This document shows, one piece after another, positions 7,072 to 16,088 of a DNA stretch of 64,000 nt. The stretch spans positions 2,542,001 through 2,606,000 of the forward strand of contig NZ_CP126446.1 in NCBI RefSeq assembly GCF_030166655.1, written 5' to 3'. The notes beneath the pieces are model-generated. The model had not been told where the DNA came from. It saw nothing but the letters and a program-made list of their open reading frames with translations, and made no database searches. Both the position numbers and the translations under genes were made by a program. This stretch comes from Pontibacillus chungwhensis (GTDB lineage Bacteria > Bacillota > Bacilli > Bacillales > BH030062). Numbering within the stretch: position 1 is the stretch's first letter; each line of letters starts with the position of its first letter.

Positions 7072-9015
7072 TTATAACCCCCTCGCTTTTTTCTCTGTTT
7101 CTTTAATTTCTTCAACTGGTACATAGTAACCATCGTCATAATCGAAGGAGCGAAGGATCATCATAAACACAGCACCGATCAATCCGATGACAGCGACATA
7201 CAACCATTCAAAGACAAGACCGAAACTGGCAAGTCCAAGAAGAGCCATCATAATGATCGGAGCCCCTGTGTAACTTGGCATGTGGATCGGCTTCACTTCA
7301 TCTTCTTCAAATGTCGTTTTGCCTTCTTCTTTCATACGAATATATGGATCAATTTCATCCACATATGGAACTGTTGCAAAGTTGTAGTAAGGTACTGGCG
7401 TCGTTGTCGCCCATTCAAGGGTACGGCCGTTACCATTCCAAGAATCACCTGTTGTTTCACGCTCGCTGTAACGATAGCTGTAGTAAACGTTGTAAACGAA
7501 CACAACGAAACCAAGTGCCATTCCGACAGCCCCGACAGTAGAAATAACGTTCAATGGAAGCCATTCTACAACGTTTGTGATAAATAAACGACGTGGCATC
7601 CCGTCTAGGCCTAGGAAATATTGTGGGAAGAAGCACACATGGAAGCCAAAGAAGAACAACCAGAATGCCCATTTACCCAAACGCTCGTTCATCTTGTGAC
7701 CGAACATTTTCGGATACCAGAACACAAGTCCTGCGAAACAGGCAAATACGGTTCCTGCGATCAGCACGTAGTGGAAGTGCGCGATCAGGAAGTACGAGTT
7801 GTGGAACTGATAGTCCGCTGCTGCCATACCAAGCATAACACCTGTAACACCACCAAGAATGAAACTTGGGATGAAAGCAAGTGACCAAAGCATTGGTACA
7901 GTAAATTCGATTTTCGATTTATAAAGGGTTGCAAGCCAGTTGAAAATCTTCACACCCGTTGGTACGGCGATCAACATCGTCGAAATAGAGAAGACGGAGT
8001 TAACAAATGCGCCAGCACCCATTGTGAAGAAGTGGTGCACCCATACTAAGAAACTAAGTAATGCAATGACGATCATAGACCAAACCATTACATTGTAGCC
8101 AAATAGACGCTTTTTCGCGAATGTGGCAATGATTTCGGAAAATATACCGAAGGCAGGAAGAATAACAATGTACACTTCCGGGTGTCCCCACATCCAGAAC
8201 AGGTTTGCCCACATCATAGGCAGGCCTTCCCCTGTCAACGTGAAGAACTGTGCACCGAATACACGGTCAATTGTAAGTAGTGCAAGAGCTACTGTTAAAA
8301 TCGGGAATGCAAACACGATGATGAAACATGTAACCAATGTCGACCATGAGAAGATCGGCATATGGAATAGCTTCATGCCAGGGGCACGCATTTTCAAAAT
8401 CGTTACCATCAAGTTAACCCCTGTAGCCAGGGTACCGATACCTGATAGCTGTAGTCCCAGTAGATAGAAGTTTTGACCTGGTCCAGGGCTCATCGCTGCA
8501 CCGGAAAGTGGGGTGTAGCTCGTCCACCCGGCATCCGGAGAACCTCCGATTACGAAGGAAATGTTAAAGAGCGCCATTCCGAAGAAGAAGGACCAGAAAC
8601 TTAATGCGTTTAAATATGGGAACGCGAAGTCACGCGCTCCGATTTGTAATGGAACGATGATGTTCATGAGTCCGATCAAGAACGGCATCGCCATGAAGAT
8701 AATCATGATCGTTCCGTGTGTTGTGAAAATTTCGTTATAGTGTTGGGAGCTTAAGAATCCCAAATCAGGAAATGCCAACTGCACCCTCATCATCATGGCG
8801 TCTACGCCACCACGGAATAACATGAGAAGGGCACTTAAAATATACATGACACCGATCTTCTTATGGTCAACGGAGGTCAACCATTCACGCCAAAGCCATT
8901 TCCATTTTTTGAAATACGTCAGAATGAAAAGGATGGCGAGCCCACCTAGTGCCATCGATACCATGGCACCATAGATGAGCGGTTCACCGGTGACTAGAAT
9001 ATCTGTAATGTGCAT
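7072..9015 (-). CDS. qoxB: cytochrome aa3 quinol oxidase subunit I
   Basis: The 647-residue catalytic subunit, with about 14-15 membrane helices. It holds low-spin heme a and the heme a3-CuB oxygen-reducing centre and pumps protons while reducing oxygen with electrons from menaquinol. WMWGHPEVYIVILPAFG contains the CuB histidine and cross-linked tyrosine. VHHFFTMG supplies two more CuB histidines, and HFHYVLIAG carries the heme ligands. STLWSVDHKKIG-like N-terminal sequence (WLTSVDHKKIGVMYI) is typical. AGGTGA precedes the ATG. It sits between qoxA (24-base gap) and qoxC (one-base gap). Confidence 0.97.
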   Translation of the reverse strand: MHITDILVTGEPLIYGAMVSMALGGLAILFILTYFKKWKWLWREWLTSVDHKKIGVMYILSALLMLFRGGVDAMMMRVQLAFPDLGFLSSQHYNEIFTTHGTIMIIFMAMPFLIGLMNIIVPLQIGARDFAFPYLNALSFWSFFFGMALFNISFVIGGSPDAGWTSYTPLSGAAMSPGPGQNFYLLGLQLSGIGTLATGVNLMVTILKMRAPGMKLFHMPIFSWSTLVTCFIIVFAFPILTVALALLTIDRVFGAQFFTLTGEGLPMMWANLFWMWGHPEVYIVILPAFGIFSEIIATFAKKRLFGYNVMVWSMIVIALLSFLVWVHHFFTMGAGAFVNSVFSISTMLIAVPTGVKIFNWLATLYKSKIEFTVPMLWSLAFIPSFILGGVTGVMLGMAAADYQFHNSYFLIAHFHYVLIAGTVFACFAGLVFWYPKMFGHKMNERLGKWAFWLFFFGFHVCFFPQYFLGLDGMPRRLFITNVVEWLPLNVISTVGAVGMALGFVVFVYNVYYSYRYSERETTGDSWNGNGRTLEWATTTPVPYYNFATVPYVDEIDPYIRMKEEGKTTFEEDEVKPIHMPSYTGAPIIMMALLGLASFGLVFEWLYVAVIGLIGAVFMMILRSFDYDDGYYVPVEEIKETEKKARGL

Positions 9016-9039
9016 GTCTTCACCTGCTTTCTTTACGTA

Positions 9040-9987
9040 CTATTGGAAGCTTTCTTGTTCTTCAATTTCTTCTAAATGAAGCTTCTGTTTGAATTGTTCA
9101 CGGTATTTTTCGACGACATAACCCGCATCCTCTTTCGTATGGTGCTTCACGTAATCCAAGTGTGTGTTGGAATAGGATTGTACGTCAGTCAAACCAGGCG
9201 CAAGCAGTTCGTCATAACGTTCTGCTGTAAGCTCTGGTGCTTCGTTGCTAATTTCATCTGCCCATGAAGTAAATTCTTCTTCGCTCTCGGCATATACCTT
9301 GAACGTTTGAGCAGCAAAGCCTTCACCGTTGAAGTTAGAGTTACGGCCATCGTAGACTCCTTCTTCATCAGCTTCTAAATACAATTTGGTCATCATACCC
9401 GCCATGTTGTACTTTTGACCGCCTAGTGCCGGAATCCAAAGAGCTGACATCGAATCAGCCGAAGCTAACCTGAATTCGATTGGACGATCGGTCGGGATGT
9501 GTAAGTAATTAACGGTTTCAATATCCTGTTCCGGATAACTGAAGAACCATTTCCAATCCGCCGTTGTGGCATATACGACTAAAGGTTCCTTCACCTCTTC
9601 CCCTGCTTCAGGTTTAGGAGGCTCCTCCAAGTCGAACAATGTTGTTACGGTTGGGATGGATAAAAGGATGACAATGATAAACGGAATAACCGTCCAAATA
9701 ATCTCGATGGTTGTATTTCCATGCAAGTTCGGGTCATAGTCACTTTCTTTACGTCCCGGACGGTTCTCACGGTACTTGATAATCATGTAAGTAAATAAAG
9801 CAAACACGACAACAACAATTCCAAGCATGAACCATAGGGAGTATACAATCAGGTCATATTGACTTTCAGCGACTGGCCCTTTTGGGTTGAGCACAGTCAT
9901 TTCCAACTGCCCACACCCGCTTAAGAAGAAAATCAAGCTGAGCGGCAGCAAACCTAACCATCTATTTCGGAGATGTTTAGCTTTCAT
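9040..9987 (-). CDS. qoxA: cytochrome aa3 quinol oxidase subunit II (lipoprotein)
   Basis: A 315-residue membrane-anchored subunit II. The signal peptide ends in a lipobox (FFLSGC, with C25 the likely lipidated residue), followed by two membrane helices (about 48-70 and 88-110) and an extracytoplasmic cupredoxin domain. The C-x3-C and histidine ligands of a CuA site are absent, as expected for a quinol rather than cytochrome c oxidase. The C-terminus is acidic and helical. AGGAGGG lies nine bases before this ATG; an upstream TTG in the same frame is less likely. It is the first gene of qoxABCD. Confidence 0.95.
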   Translation of the reverse strand: MKAKHLRNRWLGLLPLSLIFFLSGCGQLEMTVLNPKGPVAESQYDLIVYSLWFMLGIVVVVFALFTYMIIKYRENRPGRKESDYDPNLHGNTTIEIIWTVIPFIIVILLSIPTVTTLFDLEEPPKPEAGEEVKEPLVVYATTADWKWFFSYPEQDIETVNYLHIPTDRPIEFRLASADSMSALWIPALGGQKYNMAGMMTKLYLEADEEGVYDGRNSNFNGEGFAAQTFKVYAESEEEFTSWADEISNEAPELTAERYDELLAPGLTDVQSYSNTHLDYVKHHTKEDAGYVVEKYREQFKQKLHLEEIEEQESFQ

Positions 9988-10412
9988 GAATCTTAACCCT
10001 CCTATCAATCTGTTAAATTATAAGTATAAAACTCGGAAACTTAGGAGCTGTTATACGTATCAGGGCGTGACTGATTATATCAGATTTTGGCGAAATAGAA
10101 ACGATTGTTCACAACTTTGTCATAGATCGTTCACGAACTTTTAATATTTTACCAAATGATGCACGCTTTCAAGGAAATTAATAACAAACGAACTAAAAAT
10201 AGGATATAGATATACCGAGGTTCTATTCCGTTATAAAAGGAGATATAGGTCACACTAGCAAATGGATATTTTCCATATAGCGGAACATTTCACACTTTCA
10301 TATTTTTTAGATATAAACTTAAAAACCTGTTTCACTTTAAAGTGAAACAGGTTTCTTAAATTCGTGAAACACCTTTTTTGGTAAGTGGACTTTTTTCCTT
10401 TTTCTATTGTTC
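9988..10412. other. 425-base intergenic region carrying the qox promoter
   Basis: No convincing gene is present. On the minus strand TATAAT at 10079-10074 is a good -10 candidate for qoxA. TTGTGAACAA further upstream (around 10105-10115) resembles half of a Rex/Fnr-type site but has no partner. A 32-base perfect palindrome at the other end is listed separately. Confidence 0.5.
10323..10354 (-). terminator. 32-base perfect palindrome, likely terminator
   Basis: Arms AAACCTGTTTCACTTT and its complement meet with no loop bases. It lies after the SRPBCC gene and is most simply a factor-independent terminator, although the flanking T-run is short (TTTCTT). Confidence 0.6.
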
Positions 10413-10874
10413 TTATGACTGATCCTCCACCATGGCTTCTTTCTCAACTCTGTCCATGAAATCATCGACTACTTTTTGGTTGTTCTTTTGTCCTCCTAAT
10501 TTAAGCAGCGTTTTACCTAAGAAATTCAATCCTACGTTTTGCCCTTTATAAATAAATCTTGTTTCATTCTCACTTTGTTTTATTAATGTAAAAGATGCTT
10601 GTATATCAAATGCTTTCGCTAATGTAAAACCAATTTTATTATGTTTCTTCTGAGGAGTGTTTTCATACTCAAGGTCTTCAACAATGTACGTTTCAATTCG
10701 CTTTCCTTCTTTATATTTTTGTTCATAAGTGGTTCCAACTACCCCGTCTTTCTTATCGAGCACTTTGGTTTCGATCACATTTGGCATAATGCGTGGAAGG
10801 CTTTCGATTTCAAACAATCTCCAGATCACTTCAATGTTGAAAGGTAACACCCGTTCTTCATGCCACTTAATCAT
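10413..10874 (-). CDS. SRPBCC-family protein
   Basis: A 153-residue single-domain protein with the SRPBCC (START/Bet v1-like) pattern. It opens with WHEERVLPFNIEVIWRLFEIESLPRIMPNVIETKVLD, has alternating beta strands and ends in a long C-terminal helix (FMDRVEKEAMVED). Members bind hydrophobic ligands or act in polyketide and stress pathways; the ligand here is unknown. The start overlaps the upstream MerR regulator by four bases, so the two form one unit and the regulator probably controls this gene. Confidence 0.8.
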   Translation of the reverse strand: MIKWHEERVLPFNIEVIWRLFEIESLPRIMPNVIETKVLDKKDGVVGTTYEQKYKEGKRIETYIVEDLEYENTPQKKHNKIGFTLAKAFDIQASFTLIKQSENETRFIYKGQNVGLNFLGKTLLKLGGQKNNQKVVDDFMDRVEKEAMVEDQS

Positions 10875-11227
10875 TCATATTTAGCTCCCATTTCCATCTC
10901 AAAGAACTCGTCCATCTCTTCGATCACGGTTTGTATGCGACGAACCTCTTGAGATAAGTTCTTCCGTTTCTGTTTAATTAACTCCTCTAAATGTTCAAAG
11001 GATTCATCATTTACAACGGTCAACATTTCTTGAATAGAGAAGTCAAATCTCCTCAAGTAGACTAGCAATCTCGCAATCAAGTATGAACCATTATCATAGT
11101 ACCTATAGTTATTACGAGGTTCAATATAGACTGGTTCAAGGAGTTTAATTTGAGCGTAGTAACGCAAGGTTTCTTTACTTAAACCAGTCATTCTGCAAAA
11201 CTCACCGACTTTGTACATGTCTTCCAC
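10871..11227 (-). CDS. MerR-family transcriptional regulator
   Basis: A 118-residue regulator. The MerR winged helix is at residues 4-75 (YKVGEFCRMTGLSKETLRYYAQIKLLEPV, then NNYRYYD), followed by a long coiled-coil helix (about 76-112) and a short C-terminus. There is no cysteine-rich metal-binding or large effector domain, so the signal it senses is unclear. It is the first gene of a two-gene unit with the SRPBCC protein. A 14-base dyad in a long promoter spacer directly upstream suggests MerR-type autoregulation. Confidence 0.9.
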   Translation of the reverse strand: MEDMYKVGEFCRMTGLSKETLRYYAQIKLLEPVYIEPRNNYRYYDNGSYLIARLLVYLRRFDFSIQEMLTVVNDESFEHLEELIKQKRKNLSQEVRRIQTVIEEMDEFFEMEMGAKYE

Positions 11228-11236
11228 CTCATTTAA

Positions 11237-11268
11237 ATCTTAAAGGATGTAGTGCACTACACAGTCAA
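11237..11268 (-). promoter_or_regulatory. MerR-type promoter with dyad in the spacer
   Basis: On the minus strand TTGACT (11268-11263) is followed 18-20 bases later by weak -10 candidates (TTTAAG or TAAGAT). The overlong spacer contains the perfect dyad TGTAGTGCACTACA at 11248-11261, the arrangement MerR proteins bind and untwist. Confidence 0.6.
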
Positions 11269-11417
11269 CCTCAAACTAAGATTATTATAAAGAGCACCCA
11301 ATTTTTTAGACAAATTAACGTTAGCATACTCAGGTGTTCACACCTAATGAATTCGTTCGTTCATCTATGTATACAGTGGAATTACACCGAATACTATATT
11401 CATGGAGGTGACATCTT

Positions 11418-13313
11418 ATGGAGCAAAATCATCATGATCAGTTCGAAGCGAAACTCACCCCTTTTCGAAAAGGTGCCACGAAGAAAACAGAAAAAATCAA
11501 TGAATGCATAAAAAAGAATATTTTCTGGGAAAGACTGAAGGTTGAACAGGAATGGGCAACGCGAAACGTACTAAAAAACGTCCTCCTTCCCGTTATTAAA
11601 CCAGATGATTCACTTCTTCCTGTTTGGGATTTAAAGCGTTATGATTTCCTGCTGAACGATAAACTCCCCTCATCCGTGAACCCAAAACTCTGGTATCAAG
11701 GAAAATTGAACTTAAACGCCGGTCTATTTCAAGTGACAGAAAACATTTATCAGGTTAGAGGATTCGATCTGGCTAATTTGAGCATTATTCGCGGAAAGAC
11801 AGGTTGGATTGTGATCGATTGTCTTACAAGTAGAGAGACGGCAGAAGCTGCTTTTGAATTAATCGATAGTTATTTTGGTAAGGTTCCGGTTAGTGCGATC
11901 ATTTTCTCTCATTCACACGTCGATCATTATGGTGGTGTTGATGGAGTTCTTAATAGTGGAACCACCGATGATGTTAAGATTTATGCACCGAGCGGTTTTT
12001 TGAGTGCCGCCTTAGAGGAGAATGTAACAGCAGGAGTGGCGATGTCGAGACGAGGATTTTATATGTATGGTGAAATACTACCTCGTGGAGAAAAAGGTCA
12101 AATAGATAGCGGCATAGGGAAATATGTATCAACGGGAGTTGTAACTTTAGTGAATTCTGCTGAAGAAATTTCACCTTTAGCAAATGAATCTTTCGTGGAG
12201 AAGATGATTGATGGTGTAAAGTTTCAATTCCAAATCACCCCGGATACAGAAGCACCGGCTGAAATGAACATGTTTGTGCCTGAGGAAAAGAGCCTTTGCA
12301 TTGCAGAGAATTGTACAGCATCGCTCCATAACATATATACATTACGAGGAGCTGAAGTGCGAGATCCTGTCGCATGGGCGAAGTACATCCAACAAGCCAT
12401 TGATCTATTTGGGGAACAATTGACATCTGTATTCGAAGTGCATAATTGGCCACGTCACGGAAGAGTATACTGCATTGATTATATGGAAAAGCAGCGAGAC
12501 ATGTACCAATATATTAATGATCAGACCTTAAGGTTGATTAATCAAGGTTACACCATGGATGAAGTTGGAAGAATGGTTGCCTTCCCTAAAAGTTTACAAG
12601 AGGAATGGTTCAATAGCTCATTCTATGGAACGGTAAACCACAACTCTAAAGCGGTTTACCAAAAATATATAGGATGGTATAACGGAAACCCAGTCGATTT
12701 AAATAAGCTCTTACCGGAAGATTCGTCAAAAAAATATGTGGAATTTATGGGTGGAGAAGATGAAGTTATCAAGAAAGCAAAGAAAAGCTTCAGAGAAGGA
12801 GAATACCAATGGGTTGCTGAAGTAACCAAGCACGTCATCTTCGCAAACCCATCTAATAAAAAAGCCAGGTACCTTTGTGCAGATGCCTTGGAACAACTTG
12901 GATACATCGCAGAATCCGGGCCATGGCGGAATGAATATTTGATGGGGGCTCAAGAGCTTCGTTATGGCATTATTCCTATACAGCAGTCCACAATCACCGC
13001 AGAAGTACTAGACGTTATGACGCTAGAACAAGTATTGAACATGTTAAGCATTCGAATAAACGGATTGATCGCCGGGGACTATGACTTTAAATTGAACTTC
13101 ATTATTCCGGATAGGAAAGAACAAGCTTTAACGGAGGTTAAACGAGGGATTTTCCGATATCTATCCGATGAAATAAAAGAAGATCAAGTGAAGGTCATTA
13201 TGAATAAGAAGACTTTGTATGAGTTGGCCACCACGAACAACCGCTCTTCCCCCTTCTTCTATAAAAGTGATAGGAGATATTCAAAAGTGGCATCAATTCC
13301 TATGGGCTCTTGA
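11418..13313 (+). CDS. alkylsulfatase (SdsA/Pseudomonas SDS hydrolase type)
   Basis: A 631-residue linear primary-alkylsulfatase, which hydrolyses the sulfate ester of long-chain alkyl sulfates such as SDS. The metallo-beta-lactamase domain holds the zinc motif H165-S-H-V-D169-H170 and a further ENCTASLHN segment. A helical dimerisation region follows (from about 400), and the C-terminal part resembles the SCP-2-like domain thought to gather hydrophobic substrate. Length fits the family. I see no signal peptide, so unlike the Pseudomonas enzyme it should be cytoplasmic. GGAGGTGA precedes the ATG. It is divergent from the MerR gene and is followed by a terminator. Confidence 0.92.
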   Translation: MEQNHHDQFEAKLTPFRKGATKKTEKINECIKKNIFWERLKVEQEWATRNVLKNVLLPVIKPDDSLLPVWDLKRYDFLLNDKLPSSVNPKLWYQGKLNLNAGLFQVTENIYQVRGFDLANLSIIRGKTGWIVIDCLTSRETAEAAFELIDSYFGKVPVSAIIFSHSHVDHYGGVDGVLNSGTTDDVKIYAPSGFLSAALEENVTAGVAMSRRGFYMYGEILPRGEKGQIDSGIGKYVSTGVVTLVNSAEEISPLANESFVEKMIDGVKFQFQITPDTEAPAEMNMFVPEEKSLCIAENCTASLHNIYTLRGAEVRDPVAWAKYIQQAIDLFGEQLTSVFEVHNWPRHGRVYCIDYMEKQRDMYQYINDQTLRLINQGYTMDEVGRMVAFPKSLQEEWFNSSFYGTVNHNSKAVYQKYIGWYNGNPVDLNKLLPEDSSKKYVEFMGGEDEVIKKAKKSFREGEYQWVAEVTKHVIFANPSNKKARYLCADALEQLGYIAESGPWRNEYLMGAQELRYGIIPIQQSTITAEVLDVMTLEQVLNMLSIRINGLIAGDYDFKLNFIIPDRKEQALTEVKRGIFRYLSDEIKEDQVKVIMNKKTLYELATTNNRSSPFFYKSDRRYSKVASIPMGS

Positions 13314-13383
13314 TGAGATTGACACAGACTTTCCTATTATGACACCGCTAGGTAGGAAAAGAACCCATGATTTTAAATAAAAC

Positions 13384-13415
13384 AAGGAGCACCGTGACTT
13401 GGTGCTCCTTTTCTT
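13384..13415 (+). terminator. intrinsic terminator after alkylsulfatase
   Basis: AAGGAGCACC pairs with GGTGCTCCTT around a 7-base loop, followed by TTCTT. The reverse side faces the convergent UPF0303 gene. Confidence 0.8.
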
Positions 13416-13449
13416 ACGTTCATCTATTTATTGATAGACTCTCTTTCAC

Positions 13450-13911
13450 CTAGACATCTTTCTCCAAGAAACGCTTCACACCTGCAACGCAGTAATCATG
13501 ATCCATTTGTGGCGTTAGTCCTGCTACGGTAACAGAGCCGATCGTGCCCACACCTTTAATGTTTATTGGTAAAGAACCACCGACAGCCTGGTATTCCTCT
13601 ATAGGGAGCAGGGAGCTTTCGTTGTGTGTGGTGCCCATTTCTTCAAAACGAGCGGCAATAAATTGAGTGCTGTGGTTATAGTGATCCACAACATTCTTCT
13701 TCCGATACAACCATTTCACATTCTCTTCCGATGTTCCATCCATCAGATGAGTGAATAGCGGCAGACGATTCTTCTCAATGTGTACGGCCACAGATTTGCC
13801 ATTTTCTTTTGCATAATTCACCAGTTCCATACCTAGCTTTAAAGCCTCTTCATTAGTAAATTGTTCAAAAACAAGCTCGTTCTCTAGTTGTTGTAGTTGT
13901 TCTGTATTCAT
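13450..13911 (-). CDS. UPF0303 / heme-degrading (HbpS-like) domain protein
   Basis: A 153-residue protein of the DUF336/UPF0303 family, whose fold is shared with HbpS and GlcG. The region LPINIKGVGTIGSVTVAGLTPQMDH (about 116-140) is the family core. Biochemical function is not settled; some relatives bind or degrade heme. It is the last gene of an IclR-MFS-UPF0303 unit, with a 12-base gap from the transporter, so it probably works on or with the compound sensed by IclR. AAAGGAG precedes the ATG. Confidence 0.85.
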   Translation of the reverse strand: MNTEQLQQLENELVFEQFTNEEALKLGMELVNYAKENGKSVAVHIEKNRLPLFTHLMDGTSEENVKWLYRKKNVVDHYNHSTQFIAARFEEMGTTHNESSLLPIEEYQAVGGSLPINIKGVGTIGSVTVAGLTPQMDHDYCVAGVKRFLEKDV

Positions 13912-13923
13912 CTTTATTCTCCT

Positions 13924-15111
13924 TTAAAATAAGTTTTGCTTTCTATCTAATCGATAATTAATAACAGACAGTAGAAGTGCAATGGATACCATAATGCCAC
14001 CTATCCAAGCTGTATCAAGGTAATCCATCGTCTCCACTACAAAGCCCCCGATCGCAGAACCACCGGCAATCCCAATATTGAAAGCAGAGATGTTCATCGC
14101 AGAAGCGACATCCTTAGCTTTTGGCACAAGCTTCTCTGCGAGCATGAGAATGTAGGACTGCACGCCTGGGGTCAACATAAAAGCAAATAAACCTAGTATG
14201 AAGACAGAAAGGTAGCTAAGGGCCTTATGTGGTAACAATAGCACTTGCAAGAGCAGGACGAAGACTTGGATAAAGAAGACAAATCGTAACACCTTAACGG
14301 GATGATTGTTACTCACTTTACCGCCGATAATATTTCCAATTGCCACTGCTATGCCATATAAGAGAAGCATCCATGATATAGCTCCTTCTGAGAATCCACT
14401 GACATCCTCAAGAATCGGAGAAAGGTACGTAAATAGTGCGAATGTTCCTCCGAATCCGAATGCAGTCATCAATAGAGCGAGTAGTATTCTTGGATTAGAT
14501 ACCAGTCTTCCTACATCAATAAGAGTTGGAGATTCAGCTGGTCGTTTTATACGATCCACTGCCCACATATTAGCTATGAGTCCAATGAAGCCAAGAACGG
14601 CAACAGAGTAGAATGTGGCTCTCCAACCAACCGCTTGCCCCACAAATGTTCCAAATGGTACACCAATAATGGTAGCAACCGTCAATCCAGTGAACATAAT
14701 GGATATAGCTGAGGCTTGCTTGTCCTTTGGAACCAGTTCAGCAGCCACGGTTGCAGCAATGGCGAAGAATACTCCATGAGATACAGCTGTAATTATTCTT
14801 GAAATCATTAGTAATTCATACGTTTCGGAAAGGCCTGAAAGGACATTTCCGATAATGAAAATAGTCATAAAGGTAAGAAGCAGGCCTTTTTTCGGTAACT
14901 TCCCGGTCATCGTCGTAACTATGGGAGTTCCAATGGCAATGGCTGCTGCGTAAACTGATATTAATGTTCCTGCTTTTGTTACGGAAATATCCAGGTCTGT
15001 CGCTACGGTTTGAAGGAGTCCGACAATAACGAACTCCGTCGTGCCGATGGCAAACGCACTAATCGCTAATGACAAAAGTCCGATGATAGCTTTTGATGAC
15101 AATTTACTCAC
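13924..15111 (-). CDS. MFS transporter (DHA1, AraJ-like)
   Basis: A 395-residue protein with 12 predicted membrane helices and the DHA1 drug/sugar efflux pattern: TEFVIVGLLQTVATDLDIS in helix 1, motif A-like region TGKLPKKGLL, and the motif C-like GVPFGTFVGQAVGWRATF around 150-167. Relatives include the arabinose-exporter AraJ and chloramphenicol-exporter CmlR groups. Substrate is unknown. It starts with GTG after AAGGAGGAG. It is the middle gene of the IclR-led unit. Confidence 0.88.
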   Translation of the reverse strand: MSKLSSKAIIGLLSLAISAFAIGTTEFVIVGLLQTVATDLDISVTKAGTLISVYAAAIAIGTPIVTTMTGKLPKKGLLLTFMTIFIIGNVLSGLSETYELLMISRIITAVSHGVFFAIAATVAAELVPKDKQASAISIMFTGLTVATIIGVPFGTFVGQAVGWRATFYSVAVLGFIGLIANMWAVDRIKRPAESPTLIDVGRLVSNPRILLALLMTAFGFGGTFALFTYLSPILEDVSGFSEGAISWMLLLYGIAVAIGNIIGGKVSNNHPVKVLRFVFFIQVFVLLLQVLLLPHKALSYLSVFILGLFAFMLTPGVQSYILMLAEKLVPKAKDVASAMNISAFNIGIAGGSAIGGFVVETMDYLDTAWIGGIMVSIALLLSVINYRLDRKQNLF

Positions 15112-15135
15112 AGGGGTCTCCTCCTTACGTTATCG

Positions 15136-15870
15136 TTATAAAAGTTTTGAAATTTGGGCGCTGCATGCTCTGATTTTCTTACTAATCTGAGTGTCGAGTT
15201 GCTTTGGAATCCTGCTAGCCGGACCAGATAATGCAACAGAAGCCACCACTTCGCCGTTTCGGTATATAGGAGCTGCGATGCAACGGAGTCCGATCTCCGT
15301 TTCTTCATCATCCACTGCATAGCCCTGATTTCGAATAGCTTTTAGGTGATAGAGAAATAATTGTTCATCGTCGAACGTATTCTCTGTCTGCTTCTTCCAC
15401 TGAAGCTTTTGCAAGTACTTCCTTTGTTTCGGTTCCTCAAAGAAAGCAACGATCGCTTTTCCAAGGGCACTTCCGTGAGCAGGATCACGGTCCCCTACTT
15501 GTGAATGGATACGCATCGCATGAGTACCATCCACTACTTGGGTCGTAATCACATCTGTCCCGTCGAGAATTCCAATATATACGGTTTCTCCAAGCTCTTG
15601 ACTTAGTTCATATAGAGGGGAAACCGACACCCAATCTACTAAAGGGTTATGGTCTTGTTTAAATTCCGTTAGCTTAGAGGAAACCCGATAAACTTGACCA
15701 TGCTTTTCGATATAACCCATATGTTCAAGCGTATAGAGCATGCGAAAAGCCGTGGTTTTGTTCAAATTAATTTGATGCATCACTTCGTTCATGGTCATTC
15801 CTCCACTCTCCATAAGCAGATCGAGAATGATCAATCCTTTTTTCAACGTTGAAACTTCATATTGACTCAT
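15136..15870 (-). CDS. IclR-family transcriptional regulator
   Basis: A 244-residue regulator. The N-terminal winged helix (about 5-65: LKKGLIILDLLMESGGMTMNEV...NKTTAFRMLYTLEHMGYI) is followed by the IclR effector domain (about 80-240), including GSALGKAIVAFF and the CIAAPIY plus VASVALSGPASRI signatures. The start MSQYEV has AAGGGGG upstream; the much longer open frame before it encodes no recognisable domain. It lies 24 bases before the MFS gene, suggesting local control of that transporter and the UPF0303 protein. Confidence 0.9.
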   Translation of the reverse strand: MSQYEVSTLKKGLIILDLLMESGGMTMNEVMHQINLNKTTAFRMLYTLEHMGYIEKHGQVYRVSSKLTEFKQDHNPLVDWVSVSPLYELSQELGETVYIGILDGTDVITTQVVDGTHAMRIHSQVGDRDPAHGSALGKAIVAFFEEPKQRKYLQKLQWKKQTENTFDDEQLFLYHLKAIRNQGYAVDDEETEIGLRCIAAPIYRNGEVVASVALSGPASRIPKQLDTQISKKIRACSAQISKLL

Positions 15871-16088
15871 GAGTCTGTGCCCCCTTTGCACATTTGTTAT
15901 GGTATAGCTCCGTAAAATAAATATCAAAAAATGAAAGTAAGTTTCTATATATGAAACTAACTCCCCCTCATTGTTTCCTATCATCAGCGGCAGCACCCTC
16001 AAAAAAAGCAAAAAAAGAAACACCCCCTTTTTATTCAGGCGATGTTTCATTAGTAGGAACAAAGAATAAGTTCTTCCCTTTGCTTTCT

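Noticed and set aside
8123-8467. 114-codon plus-strand frame inside qoxB
   Set aside because: Antisense shadow of a highly conserved gene.
10100-10120. Rex or Fnr site in front of qoxA (TTGTGAACAA)
   Set aside because: Only a half-site; the second half is not present at the right distance.
14306-14611. Antisense frame within the MFS gene
   Set aside because: Shadow frame without start signals. Similar ones at 19215, 25256, 40640 and 43898 were dropped for the same reason.
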